From JBBRHQ01 sp963781345 (lineage in GTDB: Bacteria > Actinomycetota > Thermoleophilia > Solirubrobacterales > 70-9): DNA of 64,000 bases. The notes below the pieces were generated by a model. That model was not told the origin of the DNA, searched no databases, and worked only from the letters and a program-made list of their open reading frames with translations. Of the stretch, positions 57,355 to 64,000 are shown in pieces. Location: contig CAWAFQ010000005.1 in assembly GCA_963781345.1 (NCBI GenBank), positions 124,001 through 188,000 of the forward strand. The letters run 5' to 3'. The position numbers were made by a program, and so were the translations under genes. Every line of letters begins with the position of its first letter. The first letter of the stretch is position 1.

Positions 57355-57385
57355 ACGTAATGGCTGATATTCAGCTGAAACGTAA
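57355..57385. promoter_or_regulatory. Palindrome between direct ACGTAA repeats upstream of the AI-2E gene
   Basis: GCTGATATTCAGC (57363-57375) is a 13-bp palindrome flanked by ACGTAA at 57355-57360 and at 57380-57385. It lies 66 bp or more upstream of the AI-2E start. It resembles an operator, but no cognate regulator is evident. Confidence 0.35.
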
Positions 57386-57402
57386 GTCTCGGCCGCTTGA
57401 CC

Positions 57403-57669
57403 CTAGCGGCGGCGGCGGAGGGCGATGATGCCGCCGATGACGAAGCCGGCGACGGCGGCGACGGCGATCAGCTCCGTGCGGTGCTCACGGACCTGGCGGC
57501 GCCAGTCGGTGAGGTCGTTGACCTTGCCGCGAAGCTCCTCGACCGAGGCGCTGAGCTCGCTGCGCTGGGACTCGAGATCGCGACGGATCTCGGCGGAGCT
57601 GCGGCCGGCGGTGCCGGCGGTCGTGCGCGGGCGCACGGGCTCCTGCGGTGCCTGACCGGGACCGTTCAT
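57403..57669 (-). CDS. DUF3618 domain-containing membrane protein
   Basis: This 88-residue protein has the DUF3618 core (SAEIRRDLESQRSELSASVE, about 25-44), a following helix with VNDLTDWR, and one C-terminal transmembrane segment ending in a run of arginines. DUF3618 proteins often accompany holin-III-like and DUF4235 genes, as here. The function is unknown. ATG 57669 sits at the end of the last 26-bp repeat, which supplies its GAGG ribosome site. Confidence 0.82.
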   Translation of the reverse strand: MNGPGQAPQEPVRPRTTAGTAGRSSAEIRRDLESQRSELSASVEELRGKVNDLTDWRRQVREHRTELIAVAAVAGFVIGGIIALRRRR

Positions 57670-57743
57670 GCCTCAATCCTCTCGGGTCCGGTCATGCCTC
57701 AATCCTCTCGGGTCCGGTCATGCCTCAATCCTCTCGGGTGCGG
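57666..57743 (-). repeat. 26-bp tandem repeat (3 copies) that triplicates a stop/SD/start junction
   Basis: Units at 57666-57691, 57692-57717 and 57718-57743 are identical except one base in the last. On the minus strand each ends in GAGGATTGAGGCATGA, holding a ribosome site and an overlapping ATGA start/stop. Two 9-codon mini-ORFs result (57721 to 57692 and 57695 to 57666), each encoding MTGPERIEA. They echo the last residues (PERIEA) of the upstream gene and lie between it and DUF3618. Confidence 0.88.
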
Positions 57744-58203
57744 GGGCCTCGGGCTCGGGGGTGCCCTCGAGCACGGCGCGGGTCTGCTTGGCGTCCTCGA
57801 TCGCTTCCACCGGGGCCAGCGCCGAGTTCGCCTGAACCGTGCGGTAGGCGATCCAACCGGCGATCGCGGCGATGATCAGGATCACCGCAGCCTCGATCAG
57901 GAACCCGGGCCAGAGGCTGTCGAAGAACAGGTCGCTGATGAGGAAGGCGATCCCGACCAGGATCAGGATCAAAGCCAGGAAGGCAAAGGTCCCGGCAGCG
58001 ATGCCGACGGCCGACCCGCGCGCCAGCTTTGTCAGCTTCTCGGTTACCTCGGTCTTGGCGAGTTCGATCTCCTCGCGCACGATGATCGTCGTCTTCTCCG
58101 AGACGTCGAGGAAGAGCTCGCCGACCGTCCGCTTGCTGGGGTCGATTGGCTCGCGCGGCGGCGGCTGAGGCGGCGGCGGGGGTGTTGCCGAGGCGTCGGG
58201 CAT
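57718..58203 (-). CDS. Phage-holin-superfamily-III-like membrane protein (PF07332 type)
   Basis: This 161-residue protein has a Pro-rich N-terminus, a helix with VGELFLDVSEKTTIIVREEI, and two long hydrophobic segments (GIAAGTFAFLALILILVGIAFLI and FLIEAAVILIIAAIAGWIAY). The tail is Pro/Glu-rich and ends in PERIEA. This is the chromosomal actinobacterial holin-III-like group, not evidence of a phage. It follows the DUF4235 gene by 10 bp and is followed by the repeated junction. Confidence 0.82.
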   Translation of the reverse strand: MPDASATPPPPPQPPPREPIDPSKRTVGELFLDVSEKTTIIVREEIELAKTEVTEKLTKLARGSAVGIAAGTFAFLALILILVGIAFLISDLFFDSLWPGFLIEAAVILIIAAIAGWIAYRTVQANSALAPVEAIEDAKQTRAVLEGTPEPEAPAPERIEA

Positions 58204-58213
58204 CGTCTTCGCT

Positions 58214-58348
58214 CTACTCCGGAGGCTCTTCGTTGAAGACCCGGCGCCAGACGATCGCGGCAAGACGGGTCGCGGCGATGCTCGCAAGGGCGCTGGCGGC
58301 GGCCATCACCCCACTCCAGATCAGTTTTCTGACGATGTCGTTATCCAC
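58214..58348 (-). CDS. Small DUF4235-like membrane protein (44 residues)
   Basis: This frame is too short to be found by length alone. GTG 58348 starts a 44-residue protein: a short polar start (DNDIVRKLIWSG), a hydrophobic segment (about 13-34), then WRRVFNEEPPE. The pattern, a single helix followed by a W-R-x-x-x-x-E-E-P-P end, resembles DUF4235 proteins that accompany holin-III-like and DUF3618 genes. Its start overlaps the stop of the upstream hydrolase by 8 bp. The order fits the family set, which supports it. Confidence 0.62.
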   Translation of the reverse strand: MDNDIVRKLIWSGVMAAASALASIAATRLAAIVWRRVFNEEPPE

Positions 58349-59609
58349 TTACTTCAACCTTCCCGTCCGGGGCGGGGGAGTAAACCATCTCAGCGCCATC
58401 GCGGTCGGGATACCGCGCCCAGCGCTCGAAAAACCGGCGGTACACAGCGTAGGCCCAGCGCTCGTCGACGGCGTCGGCGGCGCCGTGGCCGCCGGCGGCG
58501 ACGGTCCAAACGCGCACCAGGTCGTTCTCCCGCGCCGCCTCTCGCAGGATCTCGGCCTGGCGCACGGGCACCAGCCAGTCGTCGGCCGAGTGCAGCACCA
58601 GCACCGGGACGCGGGCGCCGGCGATCGTGTTGCGGGCCGATGAGCGCTCCCAGATCTCGGCCGGCTCGACCCCGTAGTAGGGGGCAGCGAGGCGCTCTAT
58701 CGGGTCGGAGAAATCCTCGAAGTCGACCGGCCAGCGCGAGGCGTGGATGCGCGAGCGCAGCATCGCCTGCAGGCCGACCATCGGGTCGTAGCGGCGCTCG
58801 CGGCTGCGCGGCCGCGAGATCCGCCGCACCATGTAGTGGGTGTCGGCGGGGGCGGCGATCGCGATCACGCCACCGTCGAGCGCCTCCTCGGCGCCCTCAA
58901 CGTGGCAGGCGGCCAGAACCGAGGAGCCGCCGAGGGAGATGCCGAGCGCACCGACCGTGGTCGAGCCCGACGCCTTCAGGAACCTGGCGGCGCAGACGAT
59001 GTCGGAGCCCTCCTTCCAGCCCGCCGTCGACGGAGCCCGGGAGAGATACTCGGTGGCGCCGAATCCGCGCAGGTCGATCGCGCAGACGTTGAAGCCCCAC
59101 TCGTAGAAGGCGCGCACGGCGATCTCGCGGACGTAGTCGAAGCGCCGCGAGGAGAAGAGGCCGTGGACGACGACGAGGCCGGGGCGCGGCTGCTCGTGGA
59201 CGGCGATGCTGCATCCAATGTGCTCGCCGTCGGCGCCGACGAACCACTCATCGTTGAACTGGGCCGGGTATGAGTAGCCGACGTCGAGGCCCTGGCGGGT
59301 CTGGGCGAGGACGAAGCTGGAGAGGTCGCGCAGTCCCTTGCGGGTCTCGCCCCACGAGTTCGGCTCGAGCCGGTGGGGAATCGCCTCCAGCTCGTCCATC
59401 AACTCGTCCATCGAGGGCTCCTGAGCGTCCGGGGTCGGCAGCGCCTCATGCTCGCTGCGCTCGAGCATCGCTCGCCGCAGCGGGATCGCCAGGCGCTGCC
59501 CGAGGAGCCAGGCAGGGATCGCGACCAGCCCGAAGGCGACGTTGGCTGCCTTCGCGGCCCCGTGCAGGGCGCGGTCCTGGGCGCGGGTCGTCGCCAACGA
59601 CTCCCACAT
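58341..59609 (-). CDS. Alpha/beta hydrolase, long form
   Basis: This 422-residue protein has an N-terminal region of about 120 residues with one hydrophobic segment (VAFGLVAIPAWLLGQ). A hydrolase domain follows with VVVHGLFSSRR, the nucleophile elbow GISLGGSS, an aspartate in LVLHSADDWLVP and a histidine in AAGGHGAAD. The ARNT-helix membrane-like start suggests a peripheral membrane protein. The substrate is unknown. It lies 6 bp after the TetR gene and overlaps the next small gene, so it is part of the TetR-controlled operon. Confidence 0.82.
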   Translation of the reverse strand: MWESLATTRAQDRALHGAAKAANVAFGLVAIPAWLLGQRLAIPLRRAMLERSEHEALPTPDAQEPSMDELMDELEAIPHRLEPNSWGETRKGLRDLSSFVLAQTRQGLDVGYSYPAQFNDEWFVGADGEHIGCSIAVHEQPRPGLVVVHGLFSSRRFDYVREIAVRAFYEWGFNVCAIDLRGFGATEYLSRAPSTAGWKEGSDIVCAARFLKASGSTTVGALGISLGGSSVLAACHVEGAEEALDGGVIAIAAPADTHYMVRRISRPRSRERRYDPMVGLQAMLRSRIHASRWPVDFEDFSDPIERLAAPYYGVEPAEIWERSSARNTIAGARVPVLVLHSADDWLVPVRQAEILREAARENDLVRVWTVAAGGHGAADAVDERWAYAVYRRFFERWARYPDRDGAEMVYSPAPDGKVEVSG

Positions 59610-59615
59610 GCGCTT

Positions 59616-60215
59616 CTACCTCGGCTCGATGCCGTCGCAGATGGTCCCGACCAGCAGCTCCTTGGCCTCCTCGTAGTCGGCGTCAGAGGCGGGGATCAGC
59701 TCGAAGATCCAACCCGAGAGCAACTGCTCGATCGCGCCGTAGAAGGCCATCGAGGCGAACTGCGGGTCGATGTCGCTGCGGAAGGCCCCGGCCTCCTGAC
59801 CATCGGCGACGATCTTCGCGATCGAGGCGTAGGCGCTGGAGATCTCCGGCAGGTGGGTGCGGCCGAAGGAGTTTGCGGCCCGGGTGACCTCGACGATGAT
59901 CACCTTCATCAGCTCGGGGTCGTGGCGATAGGAATCGACGATGAAGGCAGCGACCGCCTCGAGCTTGTCGCGGGGGCTGGCCGAGCTGCGGTCGGTCTCC
60001 TCGATCGCTGCCAGCAGCAGCGACCAGCGCTCGCTGAAGAGCTCGTTGAGCACCTCGTCCTTCGAGCTGAAGTAGTGGTAGACGAGGCCGTAAGCGACCC
60101 CGGCCTCATCAGCGATGTCGGAGACGCGGGTCGAGTGGAAGCCCTGGCGGGCGAAGACGCGGATCGCCGCATCGAGGATCTGGCGTCGCTTGTCGACGGG
60201 CGGTGCCTTCGCCAT
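59616..60215 (-). CDS. TetR family transcriptional regulator
   Basis: This 199-residue protein has an N-terminal helix-turn-helix: RRQILDAAIRVFARQGFHS, then VSDIADEAGVAYGLVYHYFS and SKDEVLNELF. The rest is a helical ligand domain (FASMAFYGAIEQLLSGWIFEL). TetR repressors are released by small ligands. The ATG at 60215 shares one base with the stop of the nitrilase gene (TGATG). It probably controls its own operon through the palindrome at 61105-61120. Confidence 0.9.
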   Translation of the reverse strand: MAKAPPVDKRRQILDAAIRVFARQGFHSTRVSDIADEAGVAYGLVYHYFSSKDEVLNELFSERWSLLLAAIEETDRSSASPRDKLEAVAAFIVDSYRHDPELMKVIIVEVTRAANSFGRTHLPEISSAYASIAKIVADGQEAGAFRSDIDPQFASMAFYGAIEQLLSGWIFELIPASDADYEEAKELLVGTICDGIEPR

Positions 60216-61054
60216 CAGCCGCGCGCCTCCGAGAGCTGCGGCCAGCCGTAGGCCTCGGGCCGGCGGTTGGCCAGCGAGGGCAGCGACTCGCGCACCCGCT
60301 CCTGGGCGGCGAGGTCGAGGTCGGCGGCGATGAAGCACTCCTCGTCGGGGGCGGTGGCGAGGACGACCCCCCAGGGGTCGACGATCATCGAGCGCCCATA
60401 GGAGTGGAAGGGGGGCGCCTCCCCAAAGTGGTCGGGGGCGATGACGAAGAGCTGGTTCTCGATCGCCCGCGCCCGCAACAGAACCTCCCAGTGATCACGG
60501 CCTGTGGCCATGGTGAACGCCGCCGGGACGGTGACCAGACGAGCACCGCGAACCGCGAGGATCCGGTAGAGCTCCGGAAAGCGGAGGTCGTAGCAGATGC
60601 TGAGGCCGGCGATCAGATCCCCGACCGGCGCCGTGACTATCTCGGTGCCCGCCTCCTCGGCCTCGGACTCGCGGTAGGTGACACCCCCGACCTCGACGTC
60701 GAACATGTGGATCTTGCGGTAGACGGCGAGGTCGGCGCCGTCGGGGCCGACCAGGACCGAGGTGTTGTGGCAGCGACCCTCATCTCCGAGCTCGCAGATC
60801 GACCCGGCCAGCAGGTGGACACCCAGCTCGCGGGCCCAGGAGCGGGCGGCGGCAAGGCTGGGGCCGTCGAGCGGCTCGGCGCCGGCGCGCAGGGCCTCCC
60901 CCGCGGCCAGCAGGTTCCACTTCTCCGGCAGCGCGATCAGATCGGCGCCGTCGGCGGCGGCAGCGCGCACCAGGCGCTCGGCGACCTCGAGGTTTCGCCC
61001 CTTGTTATCAGTCGAGTTGAGCTGCAGCGCCGCAGCCCGCAGTGCCGATGACAA
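60215..61054 (-). CDS. Carbon-nitrogen hydrolase (nitrilase superfamily, Nit-like omega-amidase group)
   Basis: This 279-residue protein has the full catalytic triad: E44 (ALPEKW), K113 (YRKIHMFD) and C153 (SICYDLRFPE). The spacing and sequence around the cysteine are those of Nit1/Nit2-type amidases that repair or hydrolyse deaminated glutathione or omega-amides. The start is TTG 61054, six bases after AGGAGG, which is strong support. It is the first gene of the TetR-controlled operon. Confidence 0.9.
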   Translation of the reverse strand: MSSALRAAALQLNSTDNKGRNLEVAERLVRAAAADGADLIALPEKWNLLAAGEALRAGAEPLDGPSLAAARSWARELGVHLLAGSICELGDEGRCHNTSVLVGPDGADLAVYRKIHMFDVEVGGVTYRESEAEEAGTEIVTAPVGDLIAGLSICYDLRFPELYRILAVRGARLVTVPAAFTMATGRDHWEVLLRARAIENQLFVIAPDHFGEAPPFHSYGRSMIVDPWGVVLATAPDEECFIAADLDLAAQERVRESLPSLANRRPEAYGWPQLSEARG

Positions 61055-61104
61055 TCAAGTCCTCCTGATGCTCGATCCCGCTCCGCAGGTGCGTTCGACG
61101 GGTT

Positions 61105-61120
61105 GATTGACCAGTCAATC
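61105..61120. promoter_or_regulatory. Palindromic operator, probably for the TetR protein
   Basis: GATTGAC (61105-61111) and GTCAATC (61114-61120) are perfect arms with a CA spacer. The site is immediately downstream of the -10-like box for the minus strand, where a bound repressor would block transcription. It resembles operators of FadR/PsrA-like TetR regulators. Confidence 0.7.
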
Positions 61121-61128
61121 GGAAGCTC

Positions 61129-61134
61129 AGTATA
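61129..61134 (-). promoter_or_regulatory. Candidate -10 element for the nitrilase operon
   Basis: TATACT on the minus strand. RNA would start near 61121, at the edge of the palindrome. It lies just beyond the end of the SDR gene. Confidence 0.5.
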
Positions 61135-61140
61135 GAGCGC

Positions 61141-61992
61141 TCAGAGGCCCATCTCGCGGGCGATCAGGCGGTCGAAGACGCGGTCGGGCAGGATCGCCCC
61201 GAGCCGTGCCTGGATCTTCGCCTCGCGGCCGACGAGATAGCGCGTCTTCGGCTTGCGGGCACTGAGCGCGTGCTCGATCGCCTCGGCGACCTGCTCGGGA
61301 GGGACGCCGCGGGCCGCGATCTTGCGCACGGTCTCGCGGTAGCGCTCGATCGTCGCGCCGTAGAGGCGGTCGTGCTGCTCGGGTGCGCGCTCGGTGATCT
61401 CGTCGGCCGCCCCCTGCCCCTTCTCCCAGATCGGGGTCGCGACAGCGCCGGGCTCGACCAGGGAGACCCGAAGTCCCCAGGGGCGCAGCTCCTGGCGCAG
61501 CGAGTCACCGATCGCCTCGATCCCGAACTTGGAGGCGTGGTAGGCGCCGGTGAAGGGCAGCGCCGTGCGGCCGCCGACCGAGCTGACGAAGACGACCCGG
61601 CCCCCGGCGCGGCGGATCGCCGGCAGCATCGCCTGGGTCACCTCGACCTGGCCGATCAGGTTGATCTCGAGCTGGCGGCGCAGGTCGGGTATCGGGAGCG
61701 TCTCAAGCGGGCCGGGGACGGCGACGCCGGCGTTGTTGACGAGGCCGTCGAGGCCCGAGTCTCCGAGCTCGGAGTCGAGCCGGGTGGCGGCTGCGGAGAT
61801 CGACGCCGTGTCGGTGACGTCGATCGTCACTGGGACCAGTCGCTCGGAGGCGGCCTCGCGCAGGGAGCGGCCGTCCGCGTCGCGGCGGACCCCGGCGAAG
61901 ACCCGCCAGCCCCTCGAGTCGAGCAGCAGCGCGGCGGCGCGGCCGATCCCCGTCGATGCGCCCGTGATCAGCACGCTCCTTGCCTTTCCCAT
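61141..61992 (-). CDS. Short-chain dehydrogenase/reductase
   Basis: This 283-residue classical SDR has the cofactor motif GASTGIGR at 11-18, NNAGVA, the catalytic serine in VSSVGG and Y-x-x-x-K in YHASK. The C-terminal part (ARKPKTRYLVGREAKIQARL) is typical of the subgroup acting on lipids or retinoid-like substrates, but the substrate cannot be told. It is divergent from the rmd gene with 26 bp between starts, and the ATG at 61992 appears nearly leaderless. Confidence 0.87.
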   Translation of the reverse strand: MGKARSVLITGASTGIGRAAALLLDSRGWRVFAGVRRDADGRSLREAASERLVPVTIDVTDTASISAAATRLDSELGDSGLDGLVNNAGVAVPGPLETLPIPDLRRQLEINLIGQVEVTQAMLPAIRRAGGRVVFVSSVGGRTALPFTGAYHASKFGIEAIGDSLRQELRPWGLRVSLVEPGAVATPIWEKGQGAADEITERAPEQHDRLYGATIERYRETVRKIAARGVPPEQVAEAIEHALSARKPKTRYLVGREAKIQARLGAILPDRVFDRLIAREMGL

Positions 61993-62003
61993 CCGTGTTC
62001 ACG

Positions 62004-62010
62004 CTATACG
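62004..62010. promoter_or_regulatory. Bidirectional -10 element between the SDR and rmd genes
   Basis: TATACG (62005-62010) on the plus strand lies 8 bp before the GTG at 62019. On the minus strand the overlapping TATAGC lies about 10 bp before the ATG at 61992. One AT-rich core thus seems to serve both genes, with both mRNAs leaderless or nearly so. Confidence 0.45.
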
Positions 62011-62018
62011 CTGGCGGG

Positions 62019-62975
62019 GTGTCAGTGCTATTGATCGGAGCGCGTGGGTTCGCGGGCTCCCACCTCGGCCAGGCGGCTCGCGATGCCGGTCTCGAGGTGG
62101 CGACGGCGTCCCTCGAGGGAGCCGGGCCCGACCTTGCCTGCGATCTCCTCGACCCGGGGTCGGTCCGCAGCGCGGTCGCGGCCGTGCGCCCTGATGCGAT
62201 CGTCAACATGGCCGGGCAGGCCTCCGTCCGCGAGAGCTGGCGCTCGCCGCAGGCGACCTTCGAGCTCAACGCGGTCGGCGTCCTCAACCTGCTCGCGGCC
62301 GTCGTCGAGGAGGCCCCCGAGGCCCAGATCCTGCTCGCCTCCTCGGCCGAGGTCTATGGCGGAACCGACCCGGCGCAGATGCCGTTGAGCGAGGAGGCGC
62401 CGATGCGCCCGCTCTCGCCCTACGGGTCGAGCAAGGCCGCGATGGAGATCCTCGCCGAGCAGTACGCGCGCTCGTTCCGGCTGGGGGTCGCGATCGCGCG
62501 CTCCTTCAACCAGATCGGCCCCGGCCAGTCGGAGGAGTTCGCCGCCTCGTCATTCGCCCGCCAGATAGCCGTTGCCGAGGCCGACGGCGCCGGGCGGGTC
62601 GAGCTGCGGGTCGGCAACCTGGCGGCGGAGCGTGACTTCGTCGATATCCGCGACACCGCCGACGCCTACGTGGCGATCCTGGGACGCGGCCTCACCGGTA
62701 CCTACAACGTCTGCTCGGGCAGGGCGCGAAGCATCGGCGAGCTGATCGAGAGCCTCAGCTCCTGCACCGGACTGGAGGTCACCACGACGGTCGACGAGGC
62801 GCTGGTGCGACCCGCCGACCCGCCGATCATCCTCGGCTCCCCCGATCGCCTGCGCGGGGCAGCCGGCTGGCGGCCGCAGCGGCCGATCGAGGAGACCGCG
62901 GCGGACATCCTCGAGTGGTGGCGCCGGCGCCTCTCATCGCCGGCCGAGCCGGTCACGGCAGGGGGCGCGGGATGA
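62019..62975 (+). CDS. rmd: GDP-4-keto-6-deoxy-D-mannose reductase (extended SDR, RMD-type)
   Basis: This 318-residue protein has the nucleotide motif GARGFAGSHL (7-16), the catalytic S in LLASSAEVYG, Y-x-x-x-K in YGSSK, and the later RSFNQIGPGQ and ERDFVDIRDTADAY blocks. It follows the pattern of RMD, which reduces GDP-4-keto-6-deoxymannose to GDP-D-rhamnose or a related sugar. The gene overlaps gmd (ATGA), whose product is its substrate, so the assignment is well supported. The stereochemistry of the product is not determined. Confidence 0.88.
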   Translation: MSVLLIGARGFAGSHLGQAARDAGLEVATASLEGAGPDLACDLLDPGSVRSAVAAVRPDAIVNMAGQASVRESWRSPQATFELNAVGVLNLLAAVVEEAPEAQILLASSAEVYGGTDPAQMPLSEEAPMRPLSPYGSSKAAMEILAEQYARSFRLGVAIARSFNQIGPGQSEEFAASSFARQIAVAEADGAGRVELRVGNLAAERDFVDIRDTADAYVAILGRGLTGTYNVCSGRARSIGELIESLSSCTGLEVTTTVDEALVRPADPPIILGSPDRLRGAAGWRPQRPIEETAADILEWWRRRLSSPAEPVTAGGAG

Positions 62976-63958
62976 GCTCACGGCGTGCACTGATAACCGG
63001 CGTCACCGGCCAGGACGGAAGCTTCCTCGCCGAGCTGCTGCTGGAGAAGGGCTACGAGGTCCACGGCATGGTGAGGCGGCTCTCGAGCGACAACCACGAC
63101 CGGATCGAGGCGATCCGCGACCGCCTCCACCTCCACACCGGCGACCTCCTCGACGACCGCTCGCTGGTCTCGGTGGTACGGGCCTCAGAGCCGGATGAGA
63201 TCTACAACCTCGCCGCGATGTCGTTCGTGCCGGCATCGTGGTCACAGCCGACCCTGACCGCCGAGTTCACCGCGGTCGGGGTGATGCGGATGCTGGAGGC
63301 GATGCGCGACGCCGCCCCCGAGGCGCGCTTCTACCAGGCCTCCTCGAGCGAGATGTTCGGCAAGGTGCGCGAGAAGCCACAGAACGAGATGACGCCGTTT
63401 CACCCGCGCAGCCCCTACGGCGTCGCCAAGGCGTTCGGGCACTTCATCACCGTCAACTACCGCGAGAGCTACGGCCTGCACGCCTCCTCGGGGATCCTCT
63501 TCAACCACGAGTCCGAGCGCCGCGGCCTCGAGTTCGTCACCCGCAAGGTCGCCCACGGAGTGGCCGCGATCAAGCTCGGAACCGCGACCGAGCTGCGCCT
63601 CGGCAACCTCACCGCGCGTCGCGACTGGGGCTATGCCCCCGACTACGTCGAGGCGATGTGGCTGATGCTTCAGCAGGAGGAGGCCGGGGACTTCGTCATC
63701 GGCACCGGGGTGGACCACTCGGTCCAGGATCTCGTCGACATCGCCTTCGAGCACGTCGGCCTCGACCCGGCCGACCACGTCGTCGAGGACCCCGAGTTCC
63801 TGCGCCCGGCCGAGGTCGACGAGCTGATCGCCGACTCGACCCGGGCGCGTGAGGTCCTCGGCTGGGAGCCGCGGACCAGCTTCGAGGAACTGGTCCGCCT
63901 GATGGTCGACGCCGACATCAGGCGCCAGCAGGCCGGCGCGCCCTTCGCCTCGGCGTGA
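62972..63958 (+). CDS. gmd: GDP-mannose 4,6-dehydratase
   Basis: This 328-residue protein has GVTGQDGSFLAELLL near the start (GxxGxxG at 10-16), HTGDLLDD, SSSEMFGKV with the catalytic region, Y-x-x-x-K in YGVAKAF, and the diagnostic FNHESERRGLEFVTRK block. It converts GDP-mannose to GDP-4-keto-6-deoxymannose, the substrate of the rmd product. ATG 62972 overlaps the rmd stop. The glycosyl donor presumably feeds a surface polysaccharide or glycan assembled by genes beyond the window edge. Confidence 0.94.
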   Translation: MSSRRALITGVTGQDGSFLAELLLEKGYEVHGMVRRLSSDNHDRIEAIRDRLHLHTGDLLDDRSLVSVVRASEPDEIYNLAAMSFVPASWSQPTLTAEFTAVGVMRMLEAMRDAAPEARFYQASSSEMFGKVREKPQNEMTPFHPRSPYGVAKAFGHFITVNYRESYGLHASSGILFNHESERRGLEFVTRKVAHGVAAIKLGTATELRLGNLTARRDWGYAPDYVEAMWLMLQQEEAGDFVIGTGVDHSVQDLVDIAFEHVGLDPADHVVEDPEFLRPAEVDELIADSTRAREVLGWEPRTSFEELVRLMVDADIRRQQAGAPFASA

Positions 63959-64000
63959 CCCAGGACGGCGGCGGCGGCCGCCACATCTCCGGCTCGATCC
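63955..64000 (+). CDS. Start of an unknown gene, cut by the window edge
   Basis: GTG 63955 overlaps the gmd stop (GTGA) and opens a frame reading VTQDGGGGRHISGSI to the window end. The coupling pattern and the GDP-sugar context suggest a glycosyltransferase or related gene, but only 15 residues are visible. Confidence 0.4.
   Translation, partial: MTQDGGGGRHISGSI

Noticed and set aside
57718..58203. Prophage remnant, suggested by a holin-like protein
   Set aside because: No lysin, integrase, terminase or structural gene is near, and this holin-III-like family is common on actinobacterial chromosomes with DUF3618 and DUF4235 partners.
1..64000. tRNA, rRNA, insertion sequences, integrases, origin of replication
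   Set aside because: I looked for these in the intergenic regions and gene list and saw none. A tRNA scan and IS search would be the decisive checks.

Overview
The window is very GC-rich, densely packed chromosomal DNA. It looks like an actinobacterium, most probably a member of the class Thermoleophilia (Solirubrobacter/Conexibacter/Patulibacter relatives). This placement is an inference from four things: the GC and codon bias, a MihF-type integration host factor gene (20814-21221), the mycobacterial-style YrbE/MceG and FprA genes, and many genes that appear to be leaderless. I see no rRNA, tRNA, transposase, integrase, CRISPR array or prophage, so this reads as core or soft-core chromosome.

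Region by region. 1-5.3 kb: a partial secreted protein, then a zinc-ribbon/class III cyclase/ATPase/TPR giant, an EVE-domain protein, a DUF2203 protein and a membrane protein. 5.2-9.4 kb: PPK2 kinase, a small membrane protein, a MoxR ATPase with its VWA partner, and a histidine phosphatase. 9.4-13.9 kb: an Rrf2 regulator with a TauE-type exporter, facing a TPP-riboswitch-controlled ThiXYZ-like ABC importer for a thiamine precursor. 13.8-18 kb: a GAF-PAS-GAF-GGDEF-EAL protein and an AlkA-like DNA glycosylase. 18.0-20.5 kb: a divergent pair made of a GNAT-fold acyltransferase and a serine-palmitoyltransferase-like enzyme, a possible sphingoid/ceramide pathway. 20.8-28.1 kb: mihF, then a minus-strand run of membrane, B3/B4-domain, thioredoxin-like, MMPL and FG-GAP genes. 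28.2-30.9 kb: a YrbE-YrbE-MceG transporter operon with no Mce gene. 31.0-36.9 kb: a lipoprotein followed by four tandem secreted PQQ-dependent sugar-dehydrogenase-like propellers, one with a frameshift and one with a 24-bp tandem repeat inside its signal peptide.

37-43.6 kb: an aldehyde dehydrogenase, a tiny zinc-ribbon gene, an alpha/beta hydrolase, and metH behind a SAM-I riboswitch. 43.6-53.9 kb: a glycosyltransferase fused to a flippase-like membrane domain, a phosphatase-like membrane protein divergent from the haem enzyme ChdC, FprA ferredoxin reductase, a secreted propeller, BolA, Grx4, a secreted RNase with a (frameshifted) barstar, and ErpA. ChdC, FprA, BolA, Grx4 and ErpA form a loose haem/iron-sulfur theme. 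53.9-61 kb: a glutaredoxin-like protein, an HpnA/CerR-like dehydrogenase, DegV, an AI-2E family exporter, and a TetR-controlled operon of nitrilase, TetR, hydrolase, DUF4235, holin-III-like and DUF3618 proteins with a triplicated stop/start junction. 61-64 kb: an SDR enzyme divergent from rmd-gmd (GDP-deoxyhexose synthesis), continuing into a gene cut by the window edge.

Most promising for follow-up: the SPT plus GNAT pair (with a CerR-like gene 35 kb away), the triplicated 26-bp junction that creates two 9-codon mini-ORFs, the signal-peptide tandem repeat, the RNase/barstar pair broken in a C6 run, and the 13-bp hairpin that holds both a -10 box and the start codon of the EVE gene. All functions are assigned by reading translations and motifs; no database search was run.
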